64,000 nucleotides of DNA from PALSA-278 sp963760285 (GTDB taxonomy: Bacteria > Acidobacteriota > Terriglobia > Acidiferrales > UBA7541): contig CAVXCI010000001.1 of NCBI GenBank assembly GCA_963760285.1, positions 744,001 to 808,000 of the forward strand, given 5' to 3'. Below the pieces are notes generated by a model. That model was not told the DNA's origin. It saw nothing but the letters and a program-made list of their open reading frames with translations, and did not search any database. This document shows, piece after piece, positions 55,230 through 64,000 of the stretch. Position numbers and translations under genes: made by a program. Within the stretch, counting starts at the first letter, position 1, and each line of letters starts with the position of its first letter.

Positions 55230-55468
55230 GTGTGCATTATGCAGCTCAATCCTCGCAAGTTGGTTTCAGCCAGCGGTTGTGTTCATGCAATGAAAGGGAC
55301 CTATCACGGTTGGGGCGGGAGAAACATGGCAGGGCGGCCGCGCATTCCAAGGAATAGACGCGGAGAGAACATGGCAGGCGTGTCCGAACCTCGCGTATTT
55401 GGCGGGAAAGACGAGGATTTCGGGACAATGCGGGGAACAGAGAAAATATTGGAGACTATATGGCGGAG
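55230..55468. repeat. 240-bp repeat module, copy D, abutting the 3' end of tRNA-Ser
   Basis: About 94% identical to 33791-34028 and in the same orientation. It starts GTGTGCATTATGCAGCTC and ends GGAGACTATATGGCGG, the last six bases being the CCA end and adjoining bases of the tRNA. The CAGGGAA module that follows in copy B is absent here; the tRNA takes its place. Confidence 0.85.
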
Positions 55469-55551
55469 GGGGTGGGATTCGAACCCACGAGGCCCTTATG
55501 AGGCCTAACGGTTTTCAAGACCGCCGGTTTCAACCACTCACCCACCCCTCC
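55461..55551 (-). tRNA. tRNA-Ser (anticodon UGA)
   Basis: On the minus strand it runs from GGAGGGGTGGG (55551) to CCCCCTCCGCCA (55461). Acceptor stem GGAGGGG/CCCCTCC; D-arm region GTGAGTGGTTGAAA; anticodon loop CTTGAAA, giving UGA; a long variable arm (GGCCTCATAAGGGCC) typical of class II tRNAs; T-arm GTGGGTTCGAATCCCAC. The CCA end is encoded. It reads UCA and related Ser codons. Its 3' end coincides with the edge of a dispersed repeat. Confidence 0.95.
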
Positions 55552-55701
55552 ACGGGATGCTCTTCAAATAGATTGTAGCCTTTTGGCCCTCGGCGCGGCG
55601 AGATTCCCGGTGATTCCCTCATGCAACGGAGAGCTCGAAATCTGGCACGCGGGTCTTGCAACCGTGCAGATGTTGCAGCAGCAAGGAACGAATCCAAAGA
55701 T

Positions 55702-56079
55702 TTAATGCGACTGGCCCGTCGCAGTTACGCGCTGCGGCGGCGCCGTGAGTGAAAAGTCAATGCCCCAGAAATGCGGCGCGGGAGAATTGAATTCCACGCC
55801 CACGCGCTGGCCGTGCTTGGTGACGTCGCCAAGATAATTGACGCGGCAATCCTGTTCCTCTTCGGTCTCCGGGTTGTAGAGGACCAGCGTGGCGTCCGTT
55901 TCCACGCTTTCATTCAGGTAGAGCAGCCCTCCCTGCGCGTAAATCATGATGGTACGAGTGCGCTCGCGGAAGCGCTCGTCCGCCGAATTGGTTCCGCGCA
56001 CCAGAACAGTGACCCGCGCAAATCGCCGCGCTGTGCCACGCGAAGGGGCTATTCCTTCCGGTTGGGCCTCAGGTAACAT
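55702..56079 (-). CDS. PilZ-like domain protein
   Basis: About 125 residues from an ATG at 56079 with AGGA 5 nt upstream (56100 is an alternative). RRFARVTVLVRGTN at the N-terminus resembles the RxxxR c-di-GMP-binding segment of PilZ proteins in altered form. The central TRTIMIYAQGGLLYLNESVE and the later GVEFNSPAPHFWGIDF fit the PilZ beta-barrel ('.D.S..G......'; 'vg.eF'). Binding of c-di-GMP is doubtful because the usual DxSxxG is degenerate (YAQGG). It is divergent from the dipeptidase gene. Confidence 0.65.
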   Translation of the reverse strand: MLPEAQPEGIAPSRGTARRFARVTVLVRGTNSADERFRERTRTIMIYAQGGLLYLNESVETDATLVLYNPETEEEQDCRVNYLGDVTKHGQRVGVEFNSPAPHFWGIDFSLTAPPQRVTATGQSH

Positions 56080-56269
56080 CGTGATCCTATATTTCAACAT
56101 TCCAGGCACGCAGGTCAACCCTCGATGCAAAAAGTATTGCCCTTGCCGACACCATTCCCATTCCGTACAATCGGATTGGGTCAGAAGAACGCACATTGCG
56201 CCGATTCCATGTTTTTCCGCACTCTTTGGCGCCCTCTGCGGCCGTTCCTGGCACTCCGAAAGGTGAATC

Positions 56270-57634
56270 ATGGACCTCATCCGCTACATTGACGAACATC
56301 AGCAGGAAAATCTCAACGAACTGAAGGAATTCCTGCGCATTCCCAGCGTCAGCACCAAGAGCGAGCACAAGGGCGATGTCGAGCGCGCCGCCCAGTGGGT
56401 AGCCGCGCAATTGCGCGCCGCTGGACTGGAATCCGTGGAGATTAACCCCACCTCTCTGCATCCCATCGTCTACGGTGAATCGCTCAAGGCTCCCGGCAAG
56501 CCCACGGTCCTCATCTACGGCCATTATGACGTTCAACCCGCCGAGCCTCTGGATCTCTGGACTTCGCCTGCGTTCGAACCCGAGGTTCGCAACGGAAACC
56601 TTTATGGCCGCGGCACTGCCGACGACAAGGGCCAGACCCACATTCATTTGAAAGCCCTGCAATCTCTGCAACGCGTAAACGGCAAGTTGCCCATCAACGT
56701 CAAGGTGATGATCGAAGGCGAGGAAGAAGTGGGCAGTCCCAGCCTGGGTGGCTTCCTCGTCAAGAACCGCAAAAAACTGGACGCTGACGCGCTCGTCCTG
56801 TCCGACACCAGCATGCTCGGACCGGGCGTGCCCAGCATCACCTACGGTCTTCGCGGCCTCGATTATTTCCAGATCGAAATCGAAGGCGCCGCGCAGGATT
56901 TGCATTCCGGCGTCTTCGGCGGCGCTGCGCCCAATCCGCTTACCATTCTTTCTGAACTGATTGCTAAACTGCACGACAAAAATGGACGCGTGGCCGTGCC
57001 CGGCTTTTACGGCGACGTGCTCGTGCCCTCCAAAGCGGAGCGCAAGGCGATCAACTCGCTCCCCTGGAAAGAGAAGGAATTTCGCAAGACCGTCGGCGCT
57101 CCCGGATTGGGGGGGGAAACCGGCTTCACCATTCCCGAGCGCTTGTGGTGCCGGCCCACTCTGGAAATAAACGGCATCTGGGGCGGTTATATGGGCGAAG
57201 GCGCCAAGACGGTTATCCCCGCCAAAGCCTGGGCGAAGTTTTCCACTCGCCTGGTCCCCAATCAGGATCCCGCAAAGATCGCGCGGCTGGTCGAAAAGCA
57301 GGTGCGCAGACTTCTGCCCAAAACGGTGAAGTGCAAGTTTGAAGTTTTGAGCACTGGCAAACCATGGGTGGCTCCTTACACTCATCCCATCTTCCAAACC
57401 GCGAAAAAATCCCTGGAAAAAGGATTCGGCAAGAAGGCCGTGTTCATTCGTGAAGGCGGCTCCATCCCCCTGGTCACACAGGTTTACGATACCTTCAAGG
57501 TTCCCTGTGTCCTTTTGGGATTTGGATTGCCTGATGAGAACGCCCATGCTCCGGATGAGCACTTGAATCTCGAGAATTATTTTGGCGGAATCCGCTCCTG
57601 TTCCCTTTTCTACCAGGAACTGGGCGTGGCATAA
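56270..57634 (+). CDS. M20-family dipeptidase
   Basis: 454 residues with no signal peptide. Zinc-site residues in family order: IYGHYDVQP (His, Asp base), GRGTADDKGQ (bridging Asp), IEGEEEVGSP (general base Glu and ligand Glu), DALVLSDTSM (Asp) and DEHLNLENY (His). The lid domain with DLHSGVFGG lies between. Close in layout to CNDP/DapE-like dipeptidases that cleave short peptides in the cytoplasm. Intact and full length. The large open frame opposite it is a composition effect. Confidence 0.9.
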   Translation: MDLIRYIDEHQQENLNELKEFLRIPSVSTKSEHKGDVERAAQWVAAQLRAAGLESVEINPTSLHPIVYGESLKAPGKPTVLIYGHYDVQPAEPLDLWTSPAFEPEVRNGNLYGRGTADDKGQTHIHLKALQSLQRVNGKLPINVKVMIEGEEEVGSPSLGGFLVKNRKKLDADALVLSDTSMLGPGVPSITYGLRGLDYFQIEIEGAAQDLHSGVFGGAAPNPLTILSELIAKLHDKNGRVAVPGFYGDVLVPSKAERKAINSLPWKEKEFRKTVGAPGLGGETGFTIPERLWCRPTLEINGIWGGYMGEGAKTVIPAKAWAKFSTRLVPNQDPAKIARLVEKQVRRLLPKTVKCKFEVLSTGKPWVAPYTHPIFQTAKKSLEKGFGKKAVFIREGGSIPLVTQVYDTFKVPCVLLGFGLPDENAHAPDEHLNLENYFGGIRSCSLFYQELGVA

Positions 57635-57787
57635 ATTCCGGACGGCCTGCGCCGACGCGAAAAACTCCGTATTTTCCGGCCTTTTCGCAAGGTTTGCGCT
57701 TGCAGAAACCCGCGCGTGCGGATATAGTGCCCGCGTCGCCCTGGGAACTCACAACAAGGGCATAACGAAGGAGGAGCACAGAATTCA

Positions 57788-58075
57788 ATGGCCAATCCGA
57801 TGAGCAAGTCCAAGGTCGTGGCCCACATTGCCGCCAAGGTGGGCGTCACCAAGAAACAATCCGCACAGTTTTTCGACGAACTCTTCAATCTCGCCGTAAA
57901 AGAAGCACGGAGCGCGGGTAAGTTCGTTTTTCCCGGTATCGGCCGCGCCCTGAAGGCGCACCGGAAAGCGCGCATGGGACGCAACCCCGCAACTGGCGAG
58001 GCCATCAAGATCAAGGCAAAGACGGTGGTTCGGCTGCGCCCGGCGAAGGCGTTCAAAGACGCAGTTCTGAAGTAA
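57788..58075 (+). CDS. HU-family DNA-binding protein
   Basis: 95 residues. AAGGAGGAG lies 11 nt before the ATG. Typical HU/IHF pattern: SKSKVVAHIAAKVGVTKKQSA, FFDELFNLAVKEARSAGKFVFPGIG, then the DNA-binding arm RMGRNPATGEAIKIKAKTVV and RLRPAKAFKDAVL. It bends DNA and compacts the nucleoid. The body ends in an additional Lys/Arg-rich sequence, usual for acidobacterial HU. A strong hairpin terminator follows, so it is a monocistronic unit. Confidence 0.93.
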   Translation: MANPMSKSKVVAHIAAKVGVTKKQSAQFFDELFNLAVKEARSAGKFVFPGIGRALKAHRKARMGRNPATGEAIKIKAKTVVRLRPAKAFKDAVLK

Positions 58076-58096
58076 CCATTCCAACACGGGATTTCG

Positions 58097-58149
58097 CGAA
58101 GCCCCCAGGCCCGCCCGGCACTTCTGCCGGGGATACCGTGGGGGCTTCG
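58097..58149 (+). terminator. Rho-independent-type terminator of the HU gene
   Basis: Perfect 11-bp arms CGAAGCCCCCA (58097-58107) and TGGGGGCTTCG (58139-58149) enclose a 31-nt GC-rich loop and are followed by TTCTTCT. It starts 21 nt after the stop codon. Confidence 0.75.
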
Positions 58150-58298
58150 TTCTTCTGCCTGTGCGGAGCCAATCGCGTCAGCCGTGCCGCCATTCACTAT
58201 GCATCTGCGCCAGTTACTCTAAGACAGTGGGAGTCTCTCCATTCCGCAGCCTTGCCTGATTCCGGGGCCCATCCAGACTATGCGAGCCGGTTTCTTTC

Positions 58299-59750
58299 AT
58301 GATCGATGAACATTCCGGTCTGTTGACCGATCTCTACGAACTGACCATGGCTGCGGGTTATCTGCAAACCCGCTTCGACGCCCGCGCCACATTTGAACTC
58401 CTCGCTCGCGATCTCCCGCCTCGCCGCAACTATCTGGTCGCTGCGGGACTGGAGCAATGCCTCGATTTTCTGGAGAATGTCCGCTTCTCCGCCTCGGACA
58501 TCGCCTTTCTCCGCCACCACCCGGCTTTCCAGCAGATCCGCGAGGAATTTTTCGATTACCTCGCGGGCTTCACGTTCTCTGGCGACGTCTGGGCCGTACC
58601 GGAAGGCACCGTTGTTTTTGCCGGCGAGCCGCTTCTGCGCGTCACCGCGCCCATCGCCGAAGCGCAGCTTATGGAAACGGTCCTGCTCTCCACCATCAGC
58701 TTTCAAACCATGGTGGCCAGCAAAGCCGCGCGTCTCGTCACCGCGGCCCGTGGCCGCCAGGTTGTCGAAATGGGAGCGCGCCGCGCTCACGGCCCGCAAT
58801 CCAGCATTTATGCTTCGCGTGCCGCGGCCATCGGCGGCTGTCACGGCACCTCCAACGTCATTGCTGGCGAACTTTTCGGGATTCCCACTTCCGGCACGCA
58901 GGCCCACTCCTGGATCATGGCCCACGAAGACGAGGCCGAGGCGTTTCGCAGTTTTGTGGAAGTTTTTCCCGGTCACGCCATCTTGTTGCTGGATACCTAC
59001 GATGTCCGCGCCGCTCTCCAGAAGATTCTGAAAATGGGTATCAAACCTGCTGGCGTGCGCCTGGACAGTGGCGACCTGGAGAAGGACAGCCGCTGGGTCC
59101 GCCGCGAACTGGACCGCGTGGGCTGGACCGACGTGAAGATTTTTGTTTCCGGCGATCTGGACAAAGCGCGAATCAGCGCTTTAGTCGAGCGCCGCGCCCG
59201 CGCCGACGCCTTTGGCGTTGGCTCTGCTCTCGCTACCCCGCCGGACGCGCCGTATCTCAACCTCGTCTACAAACTCGTGGAAGTGGAACGCGACGGCCAG
59301 CTACACGAAGCCGCCAAGTTCAGCCAATCCAAAGTCACTTATCCCGGCAGAAAACAGGTCTACCGGCTGAAACGTCCCAATGGCGAGTGGCGCGGTGACG
59401 TGATTGCCTTGGAGAGTGAGCCATCCCCTGGTGGTGAGCCGCTTCTGGTGCCGGTGATGCGCGATGGCTCTCGCCTGCATCCCACCGCGCCCATCGTGGA
59501 AGCCCGCGAGCATTGTCTGGCCAGCCTGGCGTTGTTGCCGGAGAAATATCGCCAGTTGATTCGCCGGTCTCAATATCCCGTCCGGCACACCAAACGCCTG
59601 GAATCCATGCTGGAAGAAATACGCGAGCGCGTGCTGGTGGCACAGACGCCGGAATCGCCAGTGGCGCCGCAAAAGAAAAAGAGACCTTTAGCTACGCAGA
59701 CCAAAAATCATCGCAAATCTCCGCGCAAATCACGCCGGAAGCGCCGCTAA
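58299..59750 (+). CDS. pncB: Nicotinate phosphoribosyltransferase
   Basis: 483 residues. N-terminal LLTDLYELTMAAGYL, VEMGARRAHGPQSS, GGCHGTSNVIAGELFGIP and the GTQAHSWIMAHEDE segment with the phosphorylatable His. A barrel part follows (GVRLDSGDLEKDSRWVR; KIFVSGDLDKARI; DAFGVGSAL). It makes nicotinate mononucleotide from nicotinate, PRPP and ATP in the NAD salvage (Preiss-Handler) route. The last 40 residues are an extra Lys/Arg-rich tail (RKSPRKSRRKRR), unusual for PncB and possibly nucleic-acid binding. Confidence 0.92.
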   Translation: MIDEHSGLLTDLYELTMAAGYLQTRFDARATFELLARDLPPRRNYLVAAGLEQCLDFLENVRFSASDIAFLRHHPAFQQIREEFFDYLAGFTFSGDVWAVPEGTVVFAGEPLLRVTAPIAEAQLMETVLLSTISFQTMVASKAARLVTAARGRQVVEMGARRAHGPQSSIYASRAAAIGGCHGTSNVIAGELFGIPTSGTQAHSWIMAHEDEAEAFRSFVEVFPGHAILLLDTYDVRAALQKILKMGIKPAGVRLDSGDLEKDSRWVRRELDRVGWTDVKIFVSGDLDKARISALVERRARADAFGVGSALATPPDAPYLNLVYKLVEVERDGQLHEAAKFSQSKVTYPGRKQVYRLKRPNGEWRGDVIALESEPSPGGEPLLVPVMRDGSRLHPTAPIVEAREHCLASLALLPEKYRQLIRRSQYPVRHTKRLESMLEEIRERVLVAQTPESPVAPQKKKRPLATQTKNHRKSPRKSRRKRR

Positions 59751-59787
59751 TTCGCGCAACGCGGTTCCGCGCGCATTTAGTGAATCT

Positions 59788-61064
59788 TCAATTCTCCGCG
59801 GTCACTTCTCCCGGCTTGAGCGCCCGGTCATAAATCCACAGCCCCAGCGCCGTCGCCACGCCGATGCCGCTGATCACCCACCACGCTTCCGCCGGCCGGT
59901 GGACTACTTCGCCGAAATGGTGCATCAATTCGCCGCCCAGCCAGCCGCCAATCAGCGACCCGATGCCGATGGGCAGAAACGCAAAGCCCATGTACGTGCC
60001 CTGCTGACCTGCGGGGGCCAGCCGCGAAATGTATTCGTAGTAGCGCGGCGCCTGAATCATTTCGCCCAGCGCAATCACCAGAATGGACACCACCGCTGTC
60101 CACACCGCCGGATGGCTCGCCACAACCAGCCAGCCCACGCTGGAAATCAGCGTCCCCAGCGTGATGGCGCGAAACGCCGGAATCTTTTGTGTCAGGTAGC
60201 TGATAATCACCTGCAAGAAAATCACCGCCGTGGCGTCCGTAATCAGAATCATTTCCACGTTGGCATTGGGGTTCACGTAGCCGTGGATGTAAATCGGCAG
60301 CATGATGAATTCCTGCCAGAAAACGATCCAGTAGCCGCTAAATATCAGCAGAAAACGCCATGAATCGCGGATTGGTCACCACAATCCGGAAATTTCTGGC
60401 CGTCTCCGATAATGTCGGCGCGGGAACATCACCGGCGCGGCGGGGTTCCTTGAAGAAAATCAGCACCGCGAAAAACATGGCGAAGACGCACAGCGCGGAC
60501 ATGCGGAAAACATTTTCCACGCTCAGACGCTCGTGTACATACGAGGCTACGAATGGTCCCGCCGCGCCGCCGATATTGACGATGGTGTAGTAGATGGAAT
60601 AACCGATGGAGCGCACATTTTCCGACGAGGCCCGCGCTATGGTTCCCACCACGCTCGGTTTCACCAGCGCGATTCCCAGCGCCGGCAACGCCAGCACCAC
60701 TCCCACCAGCGCAAACAGCGGCACCGCGCTGCGCACTGGCATCATCCACGCCGCATCCCAGCGAGCCCAGCAGAAAATACGCGCACGTCAGAATCAAGTA
60801 GGCCAGCGAAAGCGCGCGCCGGAATCCCAGCCGGTCCGCCAGCGCCCCGCCGAATATCGCCAGGAACCACACCAGCCCGCCAAAAAGTCCCGTCAGCGTG
60901 CCCGTCTGCTCGGTGGGGAAACTCAGGCGCTCGTGCAGGTAGTTTGCCAGCGAGGCGAACGCGCCGTAGTACGCCAGCCGTTCAAACAGCTCGCTGACGT
61001 TGGCGACCCAGAACGGCCGCTCAAACCCCGTCCGGATTTCCCTCAGTTTTTCTCCAAATCCCAC
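59788..61064 (-). pseudogene. MFS/POT-like transporter, two frameshifts
   Basis: Joined frames give about 425 residues with 11-12 membrane segments. The N-terminus FWVANVSELFERLAYYGAF is typical of POT/MFS peptide-type carriers. GGALADRLGFRRALSLAYL is the MFS loop 2-3 motif. Further on come PSVVGTIARASSENVRSIGYSIYY and GTYMGFAFLPIGIGSLIGG. Frames change at about 60745 (CTGGGATGCGG) and 60350 (GCGTTTTCTG, where one T fewer restores the frame). The homopolymer position and unbroken conservation suggest a read error. Substrate: peptide or drug-like, not determinable. Confidence 0.78.
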
Positions 61065-61277
61065 TCTTCCTCCTGCAACAAGCCCGTTCGGACTGGCCGT
61101 GCGTCTGGATGGACAGCACGAAGGCCGCCGCCGATTGTAGCGGAACCGCCCGCTATATACCTCATTTCTCGCTGCGGGATTCAGGCGCCTGAAATTGTCC
61201 CCGGCACCGGCATTTTTCGCGCTTGCATTGCTGTGTTAATATGCGGTTTTCACCGGTGCTTACCCGGCCATCCATTC

Positions 61278-62375
61278 ATGCCCGCCACAACAATGAAGGC
61301 ATTGCGCAAGTCGCGCGCCGCGCCCGGCGCCCAACTGGAAACTGTTCCCGTCCCTGTGCCCGGTCCGGGCGAAGTCCTGGTCCGCGTGCGTGCCGCCTCC
61401 ATCTGCGGGACGGATCTTGCATATCTATGAATGGGATCCCTGGTCCCAATCGCGCATCCATCCCCCGCTGACGTTCGGCCACGAATTTTGCGGCGTGGTG
61501 GAAAAGGCCGGCCCCGGCGTTACCGGCTTCGCCGAGGGCGAATTCGTCAGCGCGGAGATGCACATAGCGGACGAACGTGCCGCGCCTGCCGCATGGGCCA
61601 GCCGCACCTCTGCCAGAACGTGCGAATCGCGGGAATTGACCAGGATGGCTGCTTCGCGGAATTCGTCAAGAATTGCCTGCCGCTAAAAACATCTGGAAAA
61701 TCCATCCTGTCCATTCCCGAACATTATGCCGCAATTATGGATCCGCTCGGCAACGCCGTGCATACCGTGCTTTCGGGTGCCATCGCGGGACAAATCGCCG
61801 TCGTAACCGGATGCGGCCCCATCGGATTGATGGCCATCGCCGTCGCCAAAGCCTGCGGCTGCTCCTTGCTTTTCGCCACCGAAGTCAATGAGCATCGCCG
61901 CGCCATGGCCCGCCAGATGGGCGCCGACGAAACTCTCGACCCCTCAAAAATAAACGTGGTGGAATATATTCGTTCGGCCACCGGCGGCGCCGGCGTGGAC
62001 GTGCTTCTGGAAATGAGCGGCAATCCCGCCGCCATCCGCCAGGGTTTTCAGATGCTCCGCCAGGGCGGACGGGCTTCGCTGCTGGGAATTCCTTCCCGCG
62101 CGGTGGAGTTTGATCTCGTCAACGACGTGATTTTCAAGGGCGCCACGGTGCACGGCATCTACGGCCGCAAAATGTTTGAGACCTGGGTGCAGATGGACGA
62201 ATTGCTGCGCGCCGGCAAGTTGAATCTGGAGCCGCTCTTCCGCGAGCGCTTGCCGTTGGACAAGTTCGAGGAAGCATTCGCCATGCTCGGTCAGGCCAGG
62301 CCAGCAAAATTCTGTTTTATCCTGGCGGGGGTCCGCGCTAGGCCACCGGCGCGATCTGTTGCGGCTGTCCGCTAA
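61278..62375 (+). pseudogene. tdh: L-threonine 3-dehydrogenase, two frameshifts
   Basis: Joined frames give about 355 residues: MKALRKSRAAPGAQLETVPV, SICGTDLHIYEWDPW (catalytic zinc Cys), LTFGHEFCGVVEKAGPGV (His/Glu). Next is the structural zinc segment CRACRMGQPHLCQN; its first Cys falls at a break. GCGPIGLMAIAVAKACG is the NAD-binding loop. Breaks occur near 61420 (one T too many in GATCTTGCAT) and near 61570. It oxidises threonine to 2-amino-3-ketobutyrate. The next gene is kbl, the partner enzyme, in the same direction. Confidence 0.85.
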
Positions 62376-62474
62376 GTGGCTCATATCCCGCGCAGAGCCT
62401 ATAATAAAATCACTGCAAAATATCTATGGTGGAGGAAGATAGACCACAGCAACACGCGACCCAATTGCAATTAC

Positions 62475-63645
62475 TTGCACGACGCCATGGAGGAACTCAA
62501 AGCCCAGCATCTCCATTTCAATTTTCGCATTCTCGAAGGCGAACAGAAACCCGTCGCCATGGTGGACGGCAAGGAAGTAATCAATCTCAGCTCCAATAAT
62601 TACCTGGGCCTTACCACGAATAAAACGCTGCGCCGCGCGGCCATCGAAGCCACGCGAAAATTCGGCGTGGGCTCCGGAGCCGTGCGCACCATGGCCGGCA
62701 CCATGAAAATGCACATGGATCTGGAGGAGCAGATTGCGCGTTTCAAGGGCACCGAAGCCTGCGTCGTTTTTCAGTCCGGCTTCACCGCCAACGCCGGCAC
62801 GGTTTCCGCCATCCTCGGCAAGGAAGACCTGATCATTTCCGACGAACTCAATCACGCCTCCATCATTGACGGTGCGCGCCTATCGAAAGCCACCATCAAA
62901 GTTTTCCGACCACAAAGACATGGACGATTGCGAGCGCATCCTCAAGGAGACGGAAAACTGGCCGGGCAAAAAGCTGCTCATCACCGACGGCGTTTTTTCC
63001 ATGGACGGCGATATTGCCCCGCTGCCGCAACTCTGCGACCTGGCGGAAAAATACAATTGCATCATGATGGTGGACGACGCCCACTCCAGCGGCGTGCTGG
63101 GCCGCAACGGCCGCGGCACCGTGGACCATCTCGGCTGCCACGGGCGCGTTGACATTCAGGTGGGCACGTTGAGCAAAGCGATCGGCTCGCTGGGCGGATA
63201 CGTCTGCGGCTCGCGCGACCTGATTGACTTCCTGTATCATCGCGGGCGGCCGTTCCTGTTTTCCACGTCGCATCCGCCATCCGTCGGTGGCCACCTGCCA
63301 GGCGGCATTCACTCTGCTCGATTCCGCGAAGGCGAGAAACTGATTCGCAGATTGTGGAACAACACAAAATTTTTCAAGCGCGGACTTGAAAAAACTGGGG
63401 TTCGCCACCGGCGCAAGCCAGACGCCCATCACGCCCATCATGGTGGGCGACGCCGCGAAATGCTCGAATTTTCCCGGAGATTTTTGACGAAGGCGTTTTC
63501 GGCGTGGCCATCGGCTTTCCCACCGTGCCCAGGGCAAAGCGCGTATCCGCACAATCGTCACCGCCACGCATAAACGAGCCGATTGGCCAAGGCGCTGGAA
63601 ATTCTCGGCAGCGTGGGCAGGGAAATGGAGATTGTTGAGAAATAG
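62475..63645 (+). pseudogene. kbl: 2-amino-3-ketobutyrate CoA ligase (glycine C-acetyltransferase), several frameshifts
   Basis: It has LSSNNYLGLTTNKTLRRAA, FGVGSGAVRTMAGTMKMH, SDELNHASIIDGARLSKA, MMVDDAHSSGVLGRNGRGT and the PLP-lysine segment QVGTLSKAIGSLGGY. The C-terminus, in yet another frame, is EILGSVGREMEIVEK with a stop at 63643-63645. Frames change near 62900, 63285, 63330, 63395 and 63470. The rebuilt length (about 390 residues) fits Kbl. The start is either the TTG at 62475 or the ATG at 62487. It completes threonine breakdown to glycine and acetyl-CoA with Tdh. Confidence 0.85.
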
Positions 63646-63699
63646 AGGACGCTGCCCGCCATTGAAGGCCGGATGCCAGCCGCGTCCCTTCCGATCTCT

Positions 63700-64000
63700 T
63701 CACAACACAGCGGATGATCGGCGGCGGCTGAATCGCAACCGCCGATATTGGCTCGAGGTCGAATTATCAAATCGTTGCCGCGGCCCCGCGGCGGAAAGTA
63801 CGGAAAAGCCCCACGAAATCGCGCCCAAGCCCCACACAATCACAACCAACATGACCCAGCCGCCAACGTGTGGGATCGCGGACAGCGCGTGAATGATCAG
63901 CAGGCCCACCGCCAGGCTTCCCAGCGACCGCCAAATCCCGCCGGCCTTCCCATCAGCATTCCGCCGATGATTTCCCCGACAAAAACCTGCGCGGCATACA
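63700..64000 (-). CDS. Membrane protein, C-terminal part (runs off the window, probable frameshift)
   Basis: On the minus strand FVGEIIGGMLMG is followed, after a one-base shift near 63950, by SLGSLAVGLLIIHALSAIPH, VGGWVMLVVIVWGLGAI and a polar tail. Two or three hydrophobic helices are visible. The layout resembles the C-terminal membrane part of acidobacterial bactofilin-like ('polymer-forming') proteins, but this is a weak resemblance. It converges with kbl. Confidence 0.5.
   Translation of the reverse strand, partial: VCRAGFCRGNHRRNADGKAGGIWRSLGSLAVGLLIIHALSAIPHVGGWVMLVVIVWGLGAISWGFSVLSAAGPRQRFDNSTSSQYRRLRFSRRRSSAVL

Noticed and set aside
55230..55508. Small plus-strand frame spanning repeat D and the tRNA
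   Set aside because: Its C-terminal peptide (GWDSNPRGP) is the familiar translation of the complement of a tRNA. It is not a gene.
56087..57562. Long minus-strand open frame (491 codons) opposite the M20 dipeptidase
   Set aside because: It is fully antisense to a gene with all catalytic motifs in place, and its composition is what the complement of GC-rich codons gives.

Overview
The window reads as chromosomal DNA of a soil-type Acidobacteriota (inference). The signs are moderately high GC, three genes with Gloeo/Verruco ('GloVer') beta-propeller repeats paired with secreted phosphoesterases, a PEP-CTERM-like sorting tail, an SdpR/SdpI pair, a Tdh/Kbl threonine pathway and many small secreted proteins. 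Housekeeping genes sit at both edges (deoxynucleoside kinase, STAS protein; tRNA-Ser, M20 dipeptidase, HU, PncB, MFS, tdh-kbl). Most of 2.8-55.5 kb is accessory DNA.

Layout. 0-2.8 kb: a truncated secreted protein, a BAAT/thioesterase-type hydrolase and a dNK. 2.9-5.2 kb: a small defence-type island holding a DNA-methylase remnant and an Ec67/Eco2-like retron. The retron has an msr-msd RNA with a perfect 12-bp a1/a2 inverted repeat and an RT fused to a TOPRIM nuclease; its reading frame is broken by about six single-base shifts. 5.5-10.2 kb: STAS protein, a PEP-CTERM-like protein, an IS remnant, dispersed repeats and an arsR-sdpI-rhodanese operon. 10.3-33.2 kb: one minus-strand run of eight closely packed genes. 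In transcription order these are an ADP-ribosyltransferase-like protein with a proline-rich tail, a DUF6603-type giant, two giant proteins of unknown function (900 and 1417 aa), a Kelch protein, a secreted beta-propeller protein, a membrane-anchored coiled-coil protein and a patatin-like lipase with membrane segments. Two enzyme types common among effectors at the two ends of a run of large adhesive or structural proteins make this the best candidate for an undescribed system. 33.3-36.2 kb: gene fragments cut at the edges of dispersed repeats. 36.3-49.3 kb: three paralogous phosphoesterase-GloVer pairs, two on the minus strand and one on the plus strand, with a shared upstream element and partly conserved leaders; an IS separates two of them. 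49.4-55.5 kb: truncated PPIase, a propeller protein, an intact IS3 element, DUF2924 plus a large serine recombinase, then a 240-bp repeat abutting the 3' end of tRNA-Ser(UGA). 55.7-64 kb: housekeeping genes.

Many conserved genes (BAAT hydrolase, retron RT, patatin, DUF6603, one GloVer, MFS, tdh, kbl) are split by single-base shifts while the protein sequence between breaks stays well conserved. Some breaks sit in short homopolymers. Uncorrected sequencing indels are therefore as likely as real decay, and 'pseudogene' calls here mean 'frame broken as given'.
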